NCBI GenBank assembly: GCA_031761405.1
Contig: JASEVX010000113.1
Location: 310,001-374,000, forward strand
Direction: 5' to 3'
Source of the DNA: Serripes groenlandicus
Taxonomy: Eukaryota > Mollusca > Bivalvia > Cardiida > Cardiidae
Length of the DNA: 64,000 nt
The notes beneath the pieces were generated by a model, which was not told where the DNA came from, did no database searches, and worked only from the letters and a program-made list of their open reading frames with translations. Positions 24,441 to 35,065 of this stretch are shown one piece after another. Each line of letters begins with the position of its first letter. The stretch's first letter is position 1. The position numbers and the translations under genes were made by a program.

Positions 24441-25054
24441 CCTGTTTGGTGCCATGGCAGATCTGTAGTCAATGGACACATTTTGGAAAACCTATATGGG
24501 CAACATCATTGTTGTTTGAAGCCAAAAGTTAACATTGGACAATGACATATTGTGTTCCCAATAGATCACATCGAGGCGTCATGTTCAGGTGATCTGAAAA
24601 GGTAGTAGTAGTAGTAGTACTAGATTGAAATCAATCGAAACATATTCTGTTGTTAGTTCGTTCGCTGTTACGTTGTGGTCCCGTCGGTGTTCAGATCTAG
24701 ATCTACATGCACGAGGTTATGGCTGTCCTGCTTTATGGTCGAACTCTGGAATAATACAGTATGTATCAATTATGATGTTGAGGCATTTTTAAACTTTTGA
24801 ATTGGTCAGGTGATATTAACCTACTTTTTAGGATGGACAGCTGATTTTAAAGTTTGTCATTTTAAATATTTTTATTTTGAATATATGCTGCTTTTGACGT
24901 CGAATTTAAGCTGTTTTGAATATTCATTTCTACTCTTTGAAAGTTTATTACTATAATCATGAACACTCTAATTTCGACTTATAGATGGATACAATACGGC
25001 TAGCTTTAACCAAGAGCCTGATCTCATTTTATATGCTTCCTTCTAAAAGACGTG
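24441..25054. other. No gene seen
   Basis: Holds a short TAG microsatellite near 24603; otherwise unique-looking AT-rich DNA. Confidence 0.45.
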
Positions 25055-25303
25055 TGATCCGTTCTGCGAGATAACCAATATTATGGTCTCTGTGTAATGT
25101 ATCGACCAAGATCAGCCTGCGCAGTCCGCGCAGACTGATCCGGGCCGACACATTCCGTCTCAGGGAGATAAAGGTATAGACTAATGATTCCTGAAACAGA
25201 AAATCTACATGTGGCGAAAAGTGTCTAACCGGGTCAGCTAGGCTGATTCGGATCGGTACTTTACGCAGGGTCAATAATGTTGTTTTACTGGCGGGACGGC
25301 TCA
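25055..25303. mobile_element. Foldback MITE family A, copy 5
   Basis: Left end TGATCCGTTCTGCGAGATAA (diverged), right end GGCGGGACGGCTCA; the arms are inverted along the whole length. Confidence 0.85.
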
Positions 25304-25511
25304 TAGTGAAAAGTAGTAACAATCATGTCTGATTTTGATTTTCCCATTTTTGACATCATTATAGCTGTCCGCAATCGAACAACAATGTGGAAAAGGGAAA
25401 TTCACAATGACCAATTATTTCCTTTATGTCCAAATTGTACTCATCTTTAAAACAAACTTAAACATGCCTATACTTTTCTCTTCTTTACAGATGTATCGAA
25501 TCACTGCATAA

Positions 25512-25727
25512 ACGTTAACCCTTCCCCACTCGTAGAGGCATTTTGACGACTTTTGAAACCATTATGGCAAAAGGGAAAATATTATCAATAAAAGCATTTT
25601 TTACTTTGCCGCAATGTTTTCAAATCTGTTCAATAGTTATATCATCATAATAAGAGATCTTAACATTTGTGCATATATGTTTTCTGTTGCAGATTTGTTG
25701 TATGAGGGAAAGGGTAAATGGTTTAGG
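25512..25727. mobile_element. Foldback MITE family B copy
   Basis: Starts CGTTAACCCTTCCCCACTCG and ends GTATGAGGGAAAGGGTAA. Confidence 0.75.
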
Positions 25728-25761
25728 ACCTATTTCACATAGCTATACATTAACGAAGTAG

Positions 25762-26043
25762 CTGATTGATCGATTGGGGTTTAACGCCGATTACAACAAT
25801 TGTTCAGTCATATCACGGCCGAAAGTTCCACTACCTATGTTTCCTGGTTTTCTCACACTAGTACTCCACACAACAGTCTTTTCAAGCAACTGGCTGTGAG
25901 CCTATTGATGGAAGACGAATGACGCTTGTCGCATTGACTTTTATCAAACGTCTGAAAGAATGTTGGCCAAGCTTGGGTTCGAACTCATGACCCATGGATT
26001 GACAGCCAGCGTCGCTACCGATTGAGCTACCGGGACTCGGCCG
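25762..26043 (-). mobile_element. tRNA-derived SINE, third family, with target duplication
   Basis: The minus-strand head reads CCCGGTAGCTCAATCGGTAG (A-box) and GAGTTCGAACCC (B-box), followed by a longer body and the shared CGTGATATGACTGAAC-like tail. An exact 12-bp duplication TTAACGAAGTAG lies at 25750-25761 and 26044-26055. Confidence 0.92.
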
Positions 26044-26254
26044 TTAACGAAGTAGACTAACCGTATCCCTCCATTCCTCTGTTTGTCTTTGTGATTTTGG
26101 TATTACTACAGCATAATCTGCACCATCGTCTGTACTGCGAGAATATGTTAGTGGGATTCGTTTCTCCTGTTGTGTTAGCGTTCGTCACATCTGTAACGGA
26201 AATGAGACAGGTTTTTATCCTATCCTACATACGACAGATCTGCAACACACGCCT

Positions 26255-26665
26255 AGGAAAATTATGGTTTATAGTTTTCAACATAATTTCAGTTATATCA
26301 CAGTTTACAGTTGGATAAACAAACCAGTATTAGGCTAGGATATGTGCACTGTCCAAGTACATTGGTTCCACCATTAATTCAAAGAACAGTTAATATCCAT
26401 GTGGTATGTTTGTTGTTCATTTCTATGATTTGTTATCTATTTGAATAGCGTTCCAGTAAAACTGTTTATATGACATCAACACTATGATAGATCTGTGTAT
26501 CCTACTTAATTATTTTGTTTTATAATTCTTACGCCTGTTTCAACATAATTTATAAGTTATATCACAGCGACAGTTCACTTACGCATGAACCCCTGATAAA
26601 CAAACCAAGACTAGGAAATGTACCTTGTCAAAGAGAGCAGTCCACTATAGCCGGGCTTAATTCAA
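26255..26665 (-). mobile_element. Two headless SINE fragments
   Basis: At 26270-26350 and 26520-26650, pieces of the first SINE family body (TTCAACATAATTTCAGTTAT, AACAAACCAGTATTAGGCTA) occur without a tRNA-like head. Confidence 0.7.
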
Positions 26666-27340
26666 AATCATGTGATAAATATACGTACATACCTTGTAAG
26701 CTGTCATAGCTGTCAGACCTGTAATAAAGCAGTTAGCAGACAGTAAAGACTCTATTGAGACTGTGTGGATGTACAGACTTTCATGAGTCTTCACTGTACG
26801 AGTACGTTTTCTTTTTATGTTTTGAATTACTAATTTAAATTCACATAATTGAAATGCTAAGTATTTTAACAATTTACCTGGAAATATAAGCATCATTAGT
26901 ATAAGTCTAGTACGGAATACTCTAAGATGCTATGTTTGGATTACAAGTATTATAACTAATTATATGGAAAACTTCCTGTCCATCATCGTGTGATATTTCG
27001 TCCAACTTGCTCTTGGGAACTATTTGTAACTGCAACCAATCCAGGAAGCCAATTCACTACCGATATGGTTTTGAGCATGTCCTTGCGAAAAAAAAAACCA
27101 AGTACACGATGATATGTGTGAATAGTATATATGTTCTCAGACCAGACTGCACATTTGCTACGTCTTATCAGAAGCAAAACTAGTTGAAAGCTTCTAACAA
27201 GCTTACGTGAGTACTATTGGAACAGTGTAGATCTTGAGATAACGAAATGAGCAGTAATAAAACTACTAATTCATTTGAAACATATCGAATTCAGCAAGAC
27301 CAAAGTTTCGAAAATTCATGAAAATTTAAAAATACTTAAA
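26666..27340. other. No gene established
   Basis: No motif-bearing ORF. If the Ig gene continues past 27348 its terminal exon should lie here, but I could not identify it. Confidence 0.4.
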
Positions 27341-27347
27341 ATCTTAC

Positions 27348-27414
27348 CCGATATCCTCTTCGCATTGTTTGCTATTTTGACTTAAGACGTCCATAGACAC
27401 GTCGTTTTCAGTTG
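27348..27414 (-). CDS. Probable cytoplasmic-tail exon of the Ig-domain gene
   Basis: A 67-bp open segment lies between an acceptor (CTATTTTAG, AG at 27416-27415) and a donor (GTAAGA, GT at 27347-27346). Read in phase 1 it gives a short acidic peptide, TENDVSMDVLSQNSKQCEED then I. It joins in frame to the transmembrane exon if that exon uses the GT at 28097-28096 instead of reading on to its TGA. It leaves phase 2, so at least one more exon would be needed. The support is splice signals plus phase only, with no domain. Alternative: an intergenic chance match. Confidence 0.45.
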
Positions 27415-28089
27415 CTAAAATAGATGTTTTATTCAAATGTCACAATCTTTGATGAAAGATATACAGGCTATTTCATAGATCAAATAAGCAAATTATTTGA
27501 AGTTTTATAGCCAGTCACAAAATCGATATATTCTGTTCGGTACACTCGATTGCCGAAAGCGGGTTCTGCATCAAAAACAAACGCTAGTCAATGCATAAGA
27601 ACCGGGTAGTTTTTAACAATTAGTTTGTTTGTTTGTAATGCATGGCGATGGGCACGGCTTAAAATACAATTTCGGATCTATGTATACACGTTTCGAAATG
27701 AGAACCTAAGCCTCGTTTTCAATTAAATATGAATATTTAAAATATTTTATCAAAAGCAGAGTCGAGTTCCGATAACTAATCAGAAAGTTACCCAAAGAAA
27801 TTAGCCGGTATGTTACCTGTGGTTACCAATGGTCATTCAGCAAAAATGAAATATGAATTTACATATAATGAAAAAGTAATTGCTTAGGATGAATACAATT
27901 GAATGTAAATTACTTTAAAAAAAAAGCAATTCCCATTCAACGTGTACATGTACCTTCGATTAGTCAAACTGTATTTTCCTCGAATGTTTTTACAAATCCA
28001 CTCTTGACATTCGGGGTATAAAATAACAGTAGTCCGCTTCAGAAGTGCGGAATGTCGTGGGTGTCAGGGAGAGTTTTAGTAACAAACAA

Positions 28090-28253
28090 TCACAAACCTT
28101 TCTTAATTTGCCTTCTTTTTCTTCGCTTTGTAACAATAACAACGGCTATCATAACTGCGAGTACTACCATTAGCAATGTGGCAGCAATACCAACTATAAA
28201 CCATGGTATACGTATAGTTGTTTTCTCTTTATCGTGTCCTTGTTTGGTTGCAT
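28090..28253 (-). CDS. Transmembrane exon of the Ig-domain gene
   Basis: The acceptor AG is at 28255-28254. The exon continues in phase 1 from the Ig exon at 28451. It encodes a short charged stalk, one hydrophobic segment (WFIVGIAATLLMVVLAVMIA then VVIV) and a basic stop-transfer sequence KRRKRRQIKK, the signature of a type I membrane protein with its Ig domains outside. A TGA at 28092-28090 ends it after KKGL, giving a very short tail; splicing at 28098 would remove that stop and lead to the exon at 27414. Both forms are possible and could be alternative. Confidence 0.8.
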
Positions 28254-28450
28254 CTTTCATGGAAATAGATCATAAAACATTTATTTACATTACTGTACTT
28301 AAGACTATGATGTTTTCAATGATTTCGAAGTTTTCGCGAAAGCATCTGAAAATTAAAAATTGCAAACATCTTGTCGCATGTACTAAAGTAAATTGTCGAG
28401 TCATAATGTAGTGACACCTACATGTACACTAAATGATTAAAGTATCTTAC

Positions 28451-28732
28451 TTCTTGTAGATTTAATAGCAAGTTCAACCGTTTGAATAACTGTATCGAAT
28501 AATTCCGTCTCGGCGATACACGTATAAATACCAGCATCCGTCACCTGTAGGTTCTGTATCTCCATACATATAGCCTTATCGCCACAGTTTGAGGTCGCCA
28601 TTGTGTTGTTGACGGTGTCACACCAGGATAAGTTCGCTGAAGGAAAACTGTCAGCGTAACATTTTATCATAACAGTGTCTCCTACATTCCAAATTGTGGC
28701 GTTAGATGCATTCGTTGAAACAATTGGCGCAT
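28451..28732 (-). CDS. Ig-like domain 6 (membrane-proximal)
   Basis: 282-bp phase 1-1 exon with acceptor CATTACAG (AG at 28734-28733) and donor GTAAGA (GT at 28450-28449). The 94-residue product is a classical Ig fold: MIKC for the first cysteine, NLSW for the core tryptophan, and the DAGIYTC signature for the second cysteine. Several N-glycosylation sites (NASN, NLSW, NNTM) fit an extracellular location. The exon's 5' half has been copied twice in the intron to its right (28765-29150). Confidence 0.9.
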
Positions 28733-28764
28733 CTGTAATGAATAATAAAGGTCATTTAATGGTC

Positions 28765-29150
28765 ATCATAGTCGTTTCGGCGTTGTCACACCACGATTAA
28801 CTGTTAGTCAACGAAACGTCTTGTCACGACAGTGTCACCTACATTTCAAGAAGTCTTAAGATGCATTCAATGAAATGTTTGGTACACATGTAATTGATTA
28901 TATACATGAAGGCAATATCACTGCGAAATATCTCCTTAATTCGAGATTGCTCGTTCGTTGAATTACCTGGAGCATCTGCAATGAATAATAAAGGTCATTT
29001 AGTGGTCTTTTCGGCAGTGTCACACCATGATAGGTTCGCTGTAGGATAACTGTCAGTCAGCGAAATATGTGTTACGATAGTGTCACCTACATTCCAAGTT
29101 GTGTATCTAAATATATTAATTGAAACGTTTGCCAATTGGTACATCTGTAA
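28765..29150 (-). pseudogene. Two dead partial copies of Ig exon 6
   Basis: The stretches 28765-28898 and about 29000-29147 both match, on the minus strand, the first half of the exon at 28451-28732: a WNVGDT-like start, then a segment ending NLSWCDT. They stop before the second cysteine and carry frameshifts and stops. Adjacent intron sequence (AATGAATAATAAAGGTCATT) is copied with them, giving a repeat offset of about 243 bp, so this was tandem genomic duplication. The second copy is cut by the family A MITE at 29160. Confidence 0.8.
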
Positions 29151-29159
29151 TTGATCATA

Positions 29160-29393
29160 TGAGCCATCCCGTGAGCAAATCAACATTGTGGACTCTGCAT
29201 AAGTATCGACCCGGATCAGCCTAAGCATGACGCGCACTCTTACACCGAAAGACACTTTTCTCTTCCTGTAGATTTTCTGTCTATCCCCACTGAGACGGTA
29301 AGTGTCGGCCCGGATCAGTCTGCGCGGAATGTGAAGGCTGATCTTGGTCGATACATTAAGGCCATAATGTTGTTTTTTTCGCGGGACGGCTCA
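29160..29393. mobile_element. Foldback MITE family A, copy 6
   Basis: Left end TGAGCCATCCCGTGAGCAAA, right end TCGCGGGACGGCTCAT. Inserted in the Ig gene intron next to the dead exon copy. Confidence 0.85.
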
Positions 29394-30228
29394 TATTGTA
29401 AGCAGTATTTCAATGAAACTGACTTTCGGAGTTTTGCTTCCATCGAAAAACGAAATCAGTTTCAATTTTCACACAGGCTGATCAGGATCCTATAATGAAA
29501 TTTGGCTTGTGGACATTTAGAATAGGAAACAGAACAATGAATAATTGCAGATAATTCCTCTATCAAAAGATTCAATTGTAATGCATTCTATATTATTATT
29601 ATCTTTGTTGATGAAACAGGGATCTTAATTCTATCGAATTTGAAGAAATCAATTTTACAATCTCATTAAATCCAATAGGGGAGATAACCCATACTAATAA
29701 ATGCGATAGATAATCGTTGATGGTCAAGTGTTTCGATTACTTGGTAACCATGTTGATTGCGTAAGCGAACGTTGGTTGTTGTATCCAGCGTTTTCATTGA
29801 ATAGAAAAACAAAGATATGCTCATGAAAATTTCGAGACGATCTTTTATACGGTGTCGTCAGATCAAAGAAACGAATGTAGCGAAGTATTTGGTAGGATTT
29901 TAATGAGTTTGTTTATTGCACTTTATGTATATTAAATCGTCTTTATTTTGATTTAAATTAAACAGCAAATATGTGCAAGAATACCAAGACACAAAACTAT
30001 TAATTACAATATTGACCTGATTTTGACATTGTGGCAAAGATGTATATATATTTTAAATACAACAAGTATATTTTAAAGATAGTTTTTGTTTATTTGACGA
30101 AAATACACCCGTTGCAATTCATGACAAACATTCCAGTTTGGATGATGATAAATGTAGGTTTTAATTCTGTTTAAATCTACCTTTGTACAAACTTCAGGAT
30201 CAGGTCAATAATCTTGAGTAATACTTAC
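29394..30228. other. Intron of the Ig gene, no feature seen
   Basis: AT-rich intronic DNA without a further recognisable exon or repeat. Confidence 0.5.
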
Positions 30229-30543
30229 AAGGGATAAGTATAGTATACGTTGCCATTGAGCTCACACGAAAGAGAGCACACACGGCTTGACAATACATCT
30301 CCTGACTGTCTATAAGTTGTGTGCCATTAAACTGTAATGTAGAGGTGGTGGTAAAGCCGCCGTGTCCTGCCGGTTTGGTCTCGTTTCTTGCACCAATTAC
30401 AACATTAAGGGTACTCGGATAGGTCCAGTTTACGTTGCACGCTGGATTAGCGTTTATAACCGCACACTGTAAAGTCTGGGTGAAAGTCTTTCTATCGGAT
30501 CTTGCTGTTGTAAGAATGTGGATTTGGGTTGTTTCGGGTGAAA
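30229..30543 (-). CDS. Ig-like domain 5
   Basis: 315-bp phase 1-1 exon: acceptor TTTACAG (AG at 30545-30544), donor GTAAGT (GT at 30228-30227). The product has LQCAV, a core tryptophan in VNWTYP and the second cysteine in EMYCQAV, preceded by SQ instead of the usual DxG. It has an extra cysteine pair (NPAC, VCAL). Extracellular Ig-like domain. Confidence 0.85.
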
Positions 30544-30638
30544 CTGTAAACATTGTTATGAATAGGTGTTCAAGTTTTGTATAGTGTATTAACCTAATGA
30601 TGACTAAGTTCTCCTCTGTCCGGAATTGAAAACTAATA

Positions 30639-30819
30639 TGAGCCGTCCCGCGAGAAAACTAACATTATGGCCTCTGCGTAATATATCGATAGAGGGGGAT
30701 AGAGATATAGAGTAATGATTCCTGAAACAGAACATCCACAGGAGGTGAAAAGAGTAGCTGATCCGGTTCCATACTTTACGCAGAGTCCACAATGTTGGTT
30801 TTCTCGCGGGACGGCTCAT
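30639..30819. mobile_element. Foldback MITE family A, copy 7 (internally deleted)
   Basis: Perfect ends TGAGCCGTCCCGCGAGAAAA and TTTTCTCGCGGGACGGCTCA; the element is about 80 bp shorter than other copies. It sits in the intron upstream of Ig exon 5. Confidence 0.88.
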
Positions 30820-30992
30820 ACAGTTTATTACCAGACAATATTACAACTTATACTGAACGCTGCGCGATAATCGTTCATTACGAAATTCATTTATTTTCAT
30901 TGAAGTTGTATTTTTTTATGAAAACCCATATGGTTGTATAAATTTGTATATGCTCACCTAAGAACCATATCTATGTATGATAATTAATACTT

Positions 30993-31174
30993 AATCCCGG
31001 GTTCGATGCCCAGTCGCGTCGCTGTGGTCATGGCGGAGTGCTCTTAGGCAAGGCACATTTCCTAGCCTAGTACTGGTTTGTTTACCCAGGAATCATGAAT
31101 AAGTGAACTGTCGCCGTGATATAACTGAAATAATGTTGAAAACGGCGTAAAACCCCAACAAAACAAACAAACAA
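30993..31174 (+). mobile_element. 5'-truncated SINE with 13-bp target duplication
   Basis: Starts at the B-box (CCCGGGTTCGATGCCCAGTC), runs through the first-family SINE body and ends in an AAAC repeat tail. Flanked by an exact ATAATTAATACTT at 30980-30992 and 31175-31187. The truncation is at the 5' end, as expected of target-primed reverse transcription. Confidence 0.92.
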
Positions 31175-31273
31175 ATAATTAATACTTGAAGAAATAATTG
31201 ATAACAAAATAACGGTAGCGAGTGCTTATGGGTTGGTTTTCGCAGAGAGCATCTATCATTAACTATTACTTAC

Positions 31274-31576
31274 ACTGATAATTCACCTGTGTACTAAGAG
31301 TACATTTTGGTTCATCATAGTATAAATGTTGCAAACAGCATTTCAAATAGGCCCCATTCCAGTTTCGGTTTGAATCATTTAGTTTGATAAACCGGACTTG
31401 ACCCTGTTGTACAGATAACGATAAGAGAGTGGAATTTATCTCTTTGTCGTTCACAAGAAGGCTGAGTTCTGGGATTGGTTGGCCGCCTACACTTATACAC
31501 GCTATATCTATGTCTATATCGATGTCGTTTTCTTCCAGTTCTTGCCTATCAGAGAGTTGTGGACCCTTTGGTGGAA
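31274..31576 (-). CDS. Ig-like domain 4
   Basis: 303-bp phase 1-1 exon with acceptor AATTTCAG (AG at 31578-31577) and donor GTAAGT (GT at 31273-31272). It begins with a proline-rich linker (PPKGPQ), has the first cysteine in DIACISVGGQP and the second in GAYLKCCLQH. The core tryptophan is missing from its usual place (LSLLVND). A DIDIDID run precedes the first cysteine. Diverged but intact Ig-like domain. Confidence 0.8.
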
Positions 31577-32129
31577 CTGAAATTCAGAATAACAACCATT
31601 TAAGCAATAGATAGTATAGCGTTTTTATAACTGAATAGAATTCTAGAACAACTACTAGAGTTAAAGAATAGTTTTTGTTATATGATATTATAATATAAGT
31701 TACTTCAAAATATGTACACTCCAAGAGATTCAATCTAAATCCGAAATAAACAGTTTAATTGTTTGCCATTCTGTAAGCCATTACTCTAGAGTCATACTCA
31801 TCAAACGACCCCTCTGCAGTATGCAATAGTACAATAGTTTTGAGTCCATATGAATAGAACCATAATTTGACAAAGTAATGAAGCGATCGTAGCATGCAGG
31901 TTTAATAACCAAATTATATTATGAAGTCAATTTAAACTTATCAATTGCATAACGTGTTGCTTCTGTAGCAGGCGGTCGTAGCATGCTGAATTTATAACCT
32001 TACTATTTTAAAGTACGTATAAATCGATACTTACTAACTAAATACAACGCCGTTGATGTAGCAAGCGGTCGTAACATGCAGTATGACTAACCATATTCTG
32101 TTATTATGTTTGTATCAGATGATACTTAC

Positions 32130-32435
32130 TTACAACATACAACTTTGCTGTTGTAGCAATAGGTTGTACAGTAGCTTCATTTGATACTTCACACTGGATT
32201 CCGGCCAAATGGAAATCTTTGGATAACCTCAGTCTCCATTCACAAATCACGTTCTCTTTATTAATGATACACTCCTTTTCAACAACGTCAACGATAGACA
32301 TTTTGACATACACGGGAAAAGTTCCACCTTCCACATCGCATCGTACAGTAGCAACCTTGTCTTCCTTCACAGCTATGCAGTTGTCATGGCCGGCTATATC
32401 CTTAGTGTTGAGGAAAGTGGGAATTTGGGGGGCAA
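32130..32435 (-). CDS. Ig-like domain 3
   Basis: 306-bp phase 1-1 exon; acceptor CTTTCCACAG (AG at 32437-32436). Two overlapping donors are possible (GT at 32133-32132 or 32129-32128); only the second keeps phase 1. Cysteines lie in VATVRCDVEG and AGIQCEVSNEA, with an extra pair at KECI and VICEWRL. It starts APQIPTF, a typical inter-domain linker. Confidence 0.83.
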
Positions 32436-32479
32436 CTGTGGAAAGGAATCTAATGTATCAGAACATATAAATTTTGAGA

Positions 32480-33060
32480 GGGAGAAATGAAAATACAACC
32501 ACATCTATGAATGAAAGTACAATTACTGAATTGAATTGAAAACGTTGAAGCAAAGAGAGAACTTGCTTATGATTAGCAATTATACTTTTTGCCTGAAATG
32601 TTTTCAAAAGTCGTTTGTCGTTTGCAGTTGAGAGATGGTTAAACTGATAAATACCCGAAAACAACCAGAACAAACATGTCTTCAGCAGCCACCCAGGAGA
32701 GAGTCTAAATTTGGCTGCTGAACACAGATGATTGCTTAATACAAGTCAAATACAAAAGTAAATGATGTTCTGGTTAATCATCAAGTGGCCGCTTAATACA
32801 AGTTGGCTATTTAACAGAGGTGGCCGCTAACACAAGTTTGACTGGACTCGAACTAAAATAACGACACTTTTTTGTGTGTTAGTCTCTACAGAGGCGCGTT
32901 AATTATTCAAGATTTTTTGTTTTCTTTTCTAAAAATAAAAAAGCAATTGGGCCCCGATTGCTTTTAAGTATTAACCCTTTCCAAAATATAGCGGCTTGCA
33001 GACGCCTCTGCAGCAGACGACTTAAAAACATTGATCCATAGGCATGGATGCGCAGGCAGG
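32480..33060. mobile_element. Family B MITE remnants in the Ig gene intron
   Basis: Degraded family B core at about 32530-32645 and a left-end piece (TTAACCCTTTCCAAAATATA, GACGCCTCTGCAGCAGACGA) at 32973-33030. Between them, near 32935-32965, is an imperfect hairpin AAAAAGCAATTGGGCCCCGA. Confidence 0.6.
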
Positions 33061-33129
33061 TCTTTTTCCACACGTGTACAAATTACGTTATTGTATGTTT
33101 TACTGAAGCACCGCTCATATAAATCTTAC

Positions 33130-33335
33130 CCGGTATGACAATTCTAACATAATTTGTGATCTTCTTATCGTGTGTCCTGTTTGTACATTGAAGTGTGTAG
33201 TTCCCGTTCATCTCGACGGTAAAGTTGCGTATCCGGTACACATATACAGAGTTATATTCACTGTACTCCTCCTGAAACCATGTTACATCAACGGCGCACC
33301 CGAGTGCGTTATCACAGTCCTTCGAATTCTTTCGC
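33130..33335 (-). CDS. Ig-like domain 2, second half
   Basis: 206-bp exon entering in phase 2 and leaving in phase 1; acceptor TATATTTAG (AG at 33337-33336), donor GTAAGA (GT at 33129-33128). It encodes the core tryptophan in DVTWFQEEY and the second cysteine in GNYTLQCTNRT. Its entry codon AG/G is completed by the exon at 33835-33961, so this Ig domain is split by an intron, unlike the other five. Confidence 0.82.
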
Positions 33336-33834
33336 CTAAATATAACAGAATATAACTGAATAAAATATGAACCAAGTTAGTATAGACCATTTTAAGTATG
33401 TAACATATATCACGCTTTGACAGTAGTCATTTCATTTGTAACCAATGTTTGTACTGTAATTTCTATGATAGTTATATATTCATTAATATGACATATATAT
33501 GTTTTGTGTTAATTCCAGTCAGTTCATACGCTGGCTTTAATGTTTAGAAACAATATATATACGTAAGTTACTATTTGTAATGTTTGTATTACCTATGTTA
33601 ATATGAACATTGTTAACTACTGTATACTCATTGGCATATTGTCCACTGTATTTCTCAATAAACTTGTAAACTTGAATATATACTTCCAGCGCAGAAAATT
33701 GAACATTTACAAAAAACAATAATTAAATAAAATAATAAAAATTAACCAACGCACACACACCCACACAATCTCGCCGTACCTGCACACGCATGCGCATACC
33801 CATGTAGCTACGTATGTCTAATAATTAGGCCTAC

Positions 33835-33961
33835 CTTAAATGCCTGACATATTGGTCTTGCTCTAAGACACTGTCATTAGCGTAGTACTCCAAAACAACT
33901 TCATCAGCGTTTTGAATCCTCTTCGGTTGTTGTCTGTATAGTAATCCACAGTTAGTAGGAG
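33835..33961 (-). CDS. Ig-like domain 2, first half
   Basis: 127-bp exon, phase 1 in and phase 2 out; acceptor TTCTTTAG (AG at 33963-33962), donor GTAGGC (GT at 33834-33833). It starts PTNCGLLYRQQPKR and continues to QYVRHL; joining to the exon at 33335 gives RHLRRKNSKDC without a frame break. Confidence 0.78.
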
Positions 33962-34264
33962 CTAAAGAATTAAATTCATGATTATCGTATTGTCTTATCT
34001 TTTTACACGTCTTGAACGAGATTGAAACGGATCGGTGTTTTTTTGGAGAAATATAGGTTTTAATACCCCTTTCCCATTACAATAAATCCGCACTAGACGA
34101 ATTTGATTTTTATTTAAATCAAAAATATGACTGAAAAACCCATTTATCCTGCGAGTCTTTTTTATGCTAACTCAACATTTCTAAGCGCCATGGAAGGCAA
34201 GCAATTACTACCAGAAACCGAAGAGAATATTTAAAGCAATAACGATGTCGTATTTGGTCTAAAT

Positions 34265-34575
34265 AGAGCCGAGTCGCGGTAGTTAAGTCGGTAGCTCCTC
34301 GGGCTGTCAATCAAGGGTTTGTGCGTTTGAACCCTTTTTCGGCCAACTTTCTTTCCAACGTTCAAGAAGAGTAAATGCGAAAGCGTCTTTCGTCTTCAAC
34401 CAATCGGTTTATAGTCTATGTAGAAAAAGCAGTCAGTGGCTTGGAAAGACTTTTTGCTTTGAAAGCTAGTGTGAGAAAATCAGGAAACACGTGGGTTGGT
34501 GAACCTGCCGCCGTGATATGACTGGATTTTCTTTTGAAAACGGCGTTAAATCACAAATTAATCAATACAATCTAA
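34265..34575 (+). mobile_element. tRNA-derived SINE, third family
   Basis: Head CGCGGTAGTTAAGTCGGTAG (A-box) and GTGCGTTTGAACCC (B-box), then a body matching the SINE at 25762 and the tail GTGATATGACTGGATTTTCT. Lies in the 7-kb intron between Ig domains 1 and 2. A short TCTAAAT on both sides may be the target duplication. Confidence 0.8.
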
Positions 34576-34894
34576 ATCTAAATCAATATCATAAAACTAG
34601 AGGCATACAAATCAGAAGGGAGACCCATGTACTGACTTGAACCTCATACAGGGAAAATTTAAAAAATTGGTTATAGATATCTTGTATATGGGTCAAGTCA
34701 CACGAAAATAGACTTTCATTATTTTTGTGTGATCAGGAAAGATCCAGATCAGCTTGCACAATCCGAACAAGATCTTCCCTGTTCTTAATCTAGTCCCGAG
34801 AGCATCTAACAAGCCCACAAAGATTACCAAAATTTGACTATGCAAAAATGTATTTGACCGTATATAAAGTCTGTGTTTGCGGGACGTGGTTGAA

Positions 34895-35065
34895 ATTATT
34901 AATCGCTCTGTTTGTGTTTGTGTTTCTACATGCTGTACAAAATGTAAGTGGTAACAAATGAAAAGACCAACGTATAGACTTTCGTACACACTGTAAATTG
35001 TGACAAATAAAAGGACCTGCGTATAGGCCTACCTGCAACATGTAAGTTGTAACAAATGAAATCAA
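34895..35065. repeat. TTGTAACAAATAAAAGG repeats, block 1
   Basis: Units of about 40 bp with TAAGTTGTAACAAATGAAA and GACCAACGTATAGACTTTCG; same family as 36460-36870. Confidence 0.75.

Noticed and set aside
28052..28411. 119-codon plus-strand ORF
   Set aside because: Antisense to the transmembrane exon, whose splice sites and phase fit the Ig gene.
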